Positions 59,911 through 64,000 of a stretch of DNA of 64,000 nt are shown here, in pieces. The DNA comes from Prostheceraeus crozeri (lineage: Eukaryota > Platyhelminthes > Polycladida > Euryleptidae), in contig CAJQUW010007273.1 of assembly GCA_907163375.1 (NCBI GenBank), positions 301,001 through 365,000 on the forward strand, given 5' to 3'. Within the stretch, counting starts at the first letter, position 1, and each line of letters starts with the position of its first letter. The position numbers and the translations under genes were made by a program. The notes below the pieces were generated by a model that saw nothing but the letters and a program-made list of their open reading frames with translations, was not told the DNA's origin and searched no databases.

Positions 59911-61815
59911 GCGGCCGGTCTACAAGTTCCTTTCAATTCTGTATTAATTGGAAAACAATTCATTATTGTTGCCATAAAAGGCAAGTTGATTTGAGTTCAT
60001 AAGCCACATTTGATGGTTAAGTTTTGACTTGATAAATATCAAGACTTATGTGAGACGAGAACAAATATTGAGTAAGACAATATAATTCTGCGAATCTGTC
60101 GAGAATAAATCAATATGGCTGACAGATTTCCTGGACTTATGTTCCGTCCAACTTATCGGATTCGATATAACGGCGGCAAAAAGATGATGAAGATGAAAGT
60201 GTTCTTAGAAACGGATGAAATGGGTTGAAGTAGCGGAGTTCTGTGGGCCTACTAGATGAGAACGACGATTATGTGTAGAAATCACCACGGCGCGTGCTGC
60301 GCATGCTGCAAACTAAACCGGCGAAAGTTGTAAAGTGCAACGATTTGCCTTTTTCTTACAAACAGATCGCTTCATGTAAAAGATAAACGCAGGTGGCCCA
60401 ATTGTTGAATTTCGAAAGCTTTGTCTCTTTAATATGGTGCCTATTCTTTCACTGTCATGTCTTTTTCTACAATATATTTTATCAAAACTATCTCAAGTCT
60501 TAGAGATTTATGTAATGAGAAATATAGCAATGTGAATTGCAAAGTGCTATAAAGCAAACATTTTCAATCACATATTAGGATGAAGACAAAAATTTCGTTT
60601 TGCGATGAGGTTTAAGAGTGTAGAAACCACAGCTAGGCCTACTGACTGAATTGTAGAGAAGACTAATAAAACAAATAAAAGTTAGTGCCCTTGACATTCA
60701 TGCGCACTTAAAACAAGAGCAGATGGGAAGGAGGATCAAAATTTAAACTTCGCTTGTCTTATATTATGCCGTCCAATATTTGCAACAACCGCTGTGAAAA
60801 CTGGTTGTATTCTATAAAGTAGGCACAGTATTATTCAACGATCATGAGAGATATTAACCTCTCATATAAAAACATATAAAAGATATAGATATACTGTCAT
60901 GAGAGATTAGCGCTTTCATGTCTCTATTATATTTTTAACCTCTTGAGGACGGAAGGAAGGAAGATCAAAATTTAAACTTAACTAACTACCTTGTGCGAAA
61001 CCGTCCTTATGTACATCCACAGTTTCGCAGAAGGCCTACAGCCACACTTTTCGGCTTGATTCTTCAAAAACATATATAGAAAACATAATACACTTCATAA
61101 CTTCATAACTTCATGGTCTGATTTGTGCCAACACGGATTAATGACAACAATTAATGGTTGATAGTGAATTCTGCAATAATAGCAATTCAATAAACTCGAA
61201 ATGTTTGATGAAAAAAACCGATAATACCAGAGAGGAATGACAGTTCAATTCTACATTTATCGTCTAAAAAAATTCAGATATTGAAGTGGATCCATATTCT
61301 TAAGTATGAAATTTAAATAAATATTTTATCAAGCAGATCATAATATGAACGCTTTAGTGTTAATTCAAATGTTTTAATCCTTCAGCTATTCACACAGCAA
61401 AATGCAAAATTCCTTGAACTGCTCGATCAGCTTTTCGAACTGTATAATTGTGCATCCACAAGCGTTGTGAAGTCGAAAGTAGTTTGAAAGTAGTATCTCA
61501 TAAAAATACACATTTTCAACAAAAAAAAGATAAGAGGGTTAAATTTGCGCAGCCGTCCGAAGGAGATTCTAAGTCTCAAATATCGATTGTGTTGCTAGGC
61601 AAGTTGCACAGATCATGACGATGAAGCTTCATGATAATACACATTACTCAGGTCTTTATCTTTTTTCTAATATCAACAAAACAACAATAGAATTTTCACC
61701 CTTCGTTTTCCATTAGGCTACACAATCATGTACGTTACATGTGAACAAAATATAGAGATAGCAATCACGCTTGTAGGCTAGTTTTAGACAAAATCTTATA
61801 TTATGTAAATATATA
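59911..61815. other. spacer with no recognised gene; short dispersed repeats
   Basis: GGAGGATCAAAATTTAAACT (about 60,731) recurs as GGAAGATCAAAATTTAAACT (about 60,960), each with GCCGTCC or ACCGTCC about 30-50 bp later. CATGAGAGAT occurs at about 60,845 and 60,898. No coding sequence was recognised. Confidence 0.45.
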
Positions 61816-62115
61816 AAGGAAAAAGAGAATAATCAAGTGGAAAGGAAAGAATGCACAGAATAGAAAAGTATGAAGTCGGCGGAAAAGAAGAAAACAAAAA
61901 TGAAGAACAGTATTAAATGATGAGTGGGAAAATAAGAGGGAAAGCAGATCTAGAGACAAAGGAGAGGAATAAAGCGACGAATAGTGGTCGACAGAAAGAA
62001 TAAGAAGAAGCAGAATTAGTGAAGAGAATAAATAAAAAAGGAAAAACAGCAGTAATATCAGCAGATGAGAAAGAGAACGGAAAAAGAAGAAGAAATGATG
62101 GGATAAAGAAGAGCC
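61816..62115. repeat. 300-bp purine-rich tract
   Basis: The plus strand is strongly enriched in A and G with few pyrimidines (AAAAAGAGAATAAT, GGAAAGGAAAGAATG, AAAGAAGAAGAAATGATGG). The frame at 62,019-62,231, rich in Lys and Arg, is a consequence of this composition and not evidence of a gene. Confidence 0.8.
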
Positions 62116-64000
62116 ACCTCTATGTAATTAACATTCTCAAAACATCCAATTTCGACTCGAGCCAGATGCGCACATCATGTCTCTGCTTTTCACGTCGTAT
62201 TGTTTCAAATTGTCTCGTTATCGCAATATAACGTAAACTTGGTTCGAAGTTTCAATGTTGACGGCTTGCCTGACAAGGTCGGAGATTGTTATGACCTGCT
62301 TATCATCGGTATGAAAGTTTTCAACGGTTGTTCACGCTGATAGCGTCTAGAATTTATCTCATTTAAGAACCGCAAACGAACTGTCTTTTGGCGCGGGGAC
62401 AGATGGGAAAGAAGATAAACAGTGTGCAGGAGAATCAACCAAGTGATGAAAAGAACGAAATTCCAACGGTAAAAGATGCATGGAAAATTGAAAAAGTTCG
62501 AAATTTCAGAGAATTAAACATGAGAGACAACATTGATAGGAGGATTCCAACAAATTGAAAGAAAACACAGATGAAAGGTGAAAGCAGGCACTTTTTATCA
62601 AATGCTATGAGCGACAGATAATATGTTTTAACCATAGGAGGATCCCAAACTAAAGCAAGTTGTAAGCAATTGAATAAATAACACAATCTATTCTAGTTTA
62701 TTAAATTTAGTTCAAGTTTGTCCCCCATTTAGCGATGGGCACATTACAGGGAAATGTTAAAAGAAAATACAAAATACAAGAAATTATAAAAGCTATGTGT
62801 TCTGCCTACTGGCAGCATAGCTAATAAAGAATAATTAAATCGTTCATGCAAACTGTGGGAGAATTCGGTAATTTCTTGTATTAAGGGAGTTGTTTCTGAC
62901 AAAAAGACAACGAAGGGGATCGATGATTCGGAGGTGACATAAAATGACAGATTCATTTTCGTTTCAAGAGATGTAGATCGAGTATAAACAGATTTTATCG
63001 CAGATGGTGACTAATAGCAGTTTCCTTTTTGAACTATTTTACTACGATTTCTGCAGAGAAATAGTAACATGAACATAATTGTTATCAAACCAAAATCGTA
63101 AGATAGAATATTTATTGAATATTGAATTCGAATTGAATATTGGAGTTTTCAATTAGTATTCAATTTTAGAGGAGTCTCAATATATTTTTATATGCCGACT
63201 ACTCGAAGGCATTCAAATGAATGTAGCAAAATAGCCTTTTTAGTTATTGGATAATTGTCGATTCGCGAGATATTTTTTCAAATACGAAATTGATTTACAA
63301 ATATCAGCAGAGATATACTATTTCTAGGCACTACGTAAGAATTACTGGAGACCCAACAGCAATGTTTCATGAGCTCCTCTCGTCTCCGAACATTTATGTT
63401 CAGATATTTAATGCAATTATTTGCCGTCTCAGTGTATTTAGTATAGTAGAAGCAGTGCTTTATTTGATAATGAATGAAAATCAAAATTAACAATTGCGTT
63501 GGTTCTCATGCAAAGACAAAATGCATCACAAAAGGAAAAAAGTTTTATCGAGCAATAGTGTGGGAAAAATAACTGTAAAACTTAAAGTTGTGGATAAGGA
63601 ACCGCGCATGAATTTGAATAAAATATGATGAGGATTTTCACAGGATTCTTGAGTATACGATAACTAAGCAAATACAACGTTTGGCGATGTTTTCAGCCGA
63701 GCAGTTGCACTAGGCTGAGACTTGATTCCAGACTTGATATCACGCCTACAATTCACGCCATCAGCTAGAACCCAAATTCCGATTTTTCATTGCTTCAAAT
63801 CATTTGTCCAGATGTTCTTTGTTTTTAGTATTTCAGTTCTAAGCTTCTGCTTGATGGCATTATACTTCGTGGAAGGGACAGAAATCAGCAACATTTTATG
63901 AAAGGAATATTTTTGTTTATTTTATGTGGAATGCTTGATTCGCTCACTAGCTCATGAAAAAACATTAGATTTTGAAGTCAACTTCAAAAGAGACCAGTGT
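62116..64000. other. spacer with no recognised gene
   Basis: Short overlapping frames on both strands (62,435-62,686, 63,278-63,493) carry no motif. GAATATTGAATTCGAATTG repeats near 63,110-63,170 are simple AT-rich sequence. Confidence 0.4.

Noticed and set aside
62019-62231. Lys/Arg-rich small protein
   Set aside because: The composition follows directly from the purine-rich tract.

Overview
The window is AT-rich metazoan genomic DNA, almost certainly from an invertebrate. The evidence is its repeat content: BEL/Pao and Ty3/Gypsy LTR elements, CR1/L2/Jockey-like LINEs, a Penelope-like GIY-YIG fragment, Tc1/mariner-, pogo- and hAT-type DNA transposons, tRNA-derived SINE heads, and long spacers without genes. 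I could not fix the phylum. I recognise no intact host protein-coding gene, functional tRNA or rRNA. The only host-like coding sequence is a C2H2 zinc-finger segment carried inside the Gypsy element.

Layout: 1-1635 is the integrase end of a BEL/Pao element running off the left edge, followed by a probable tract and LTR. At 2887-3411 lies a copy of an unclassified repeat (family F, minus strand). A deleted pogo/Tigger-like element with TA duplications is at 5342-6077. From about 6846 to 10710 a second family F copy (plus strand) is split by three insertions: a near-complete Tc1/mariner-superfamily transposon (7216-8910), a TIR element of family C (about 9040-9586) and a long-arm foldback of family D (9749-10473). 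From 10.9 to 27 kb there are mostly unannotated spacers with foldback copies (E, D, C families), a 105-bp hairpin and a SINE-like sequence. A degraded LINE tail lies at 27.7-28.4 kb. At 29,279-30,297 a hAT-type element sits inside another family F copy. Further F and C copies and two LINE relics lie between 34.4 and 37.6 kb. A duplicated SINE head lies near 43.5-43.9 kb, a 30-bp minisatellite near 45.1-45.4 kb and a 424-bp palindrome near 46.8-47.2 kb.

The right third is dominated by a young Ty3/Gypsy element on the minus strand (49,750-54,409). Its two 191-bp LTRs differ at one position by eye and it has 5-bp target duplications. About 0.5 kb of foreign sequence sits inside its pol region: a C2H2 zinc-finger segment plus an inverted piece of the element's own 3' end. 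Directly beside it lies a 5'-truncated CR1-like LINE (about 54,430-56,775) with an uninterrupted 723-codon reverse transcriptase ORF. Beyond are two head-to-head Penelope-like GIY-YIG fragments (57.4-58.0 kb), another D foldback (59.3-59.9 kb) and a 300-bp purine-rich tract (61.8-62.1 kb).

The elements do not form a pathway. They record successive insertions, and in several places a second copy of the host repeat in the same window serves as a built-in empty-site control. All comparisons were made by eye; percentages and family names are estimates.
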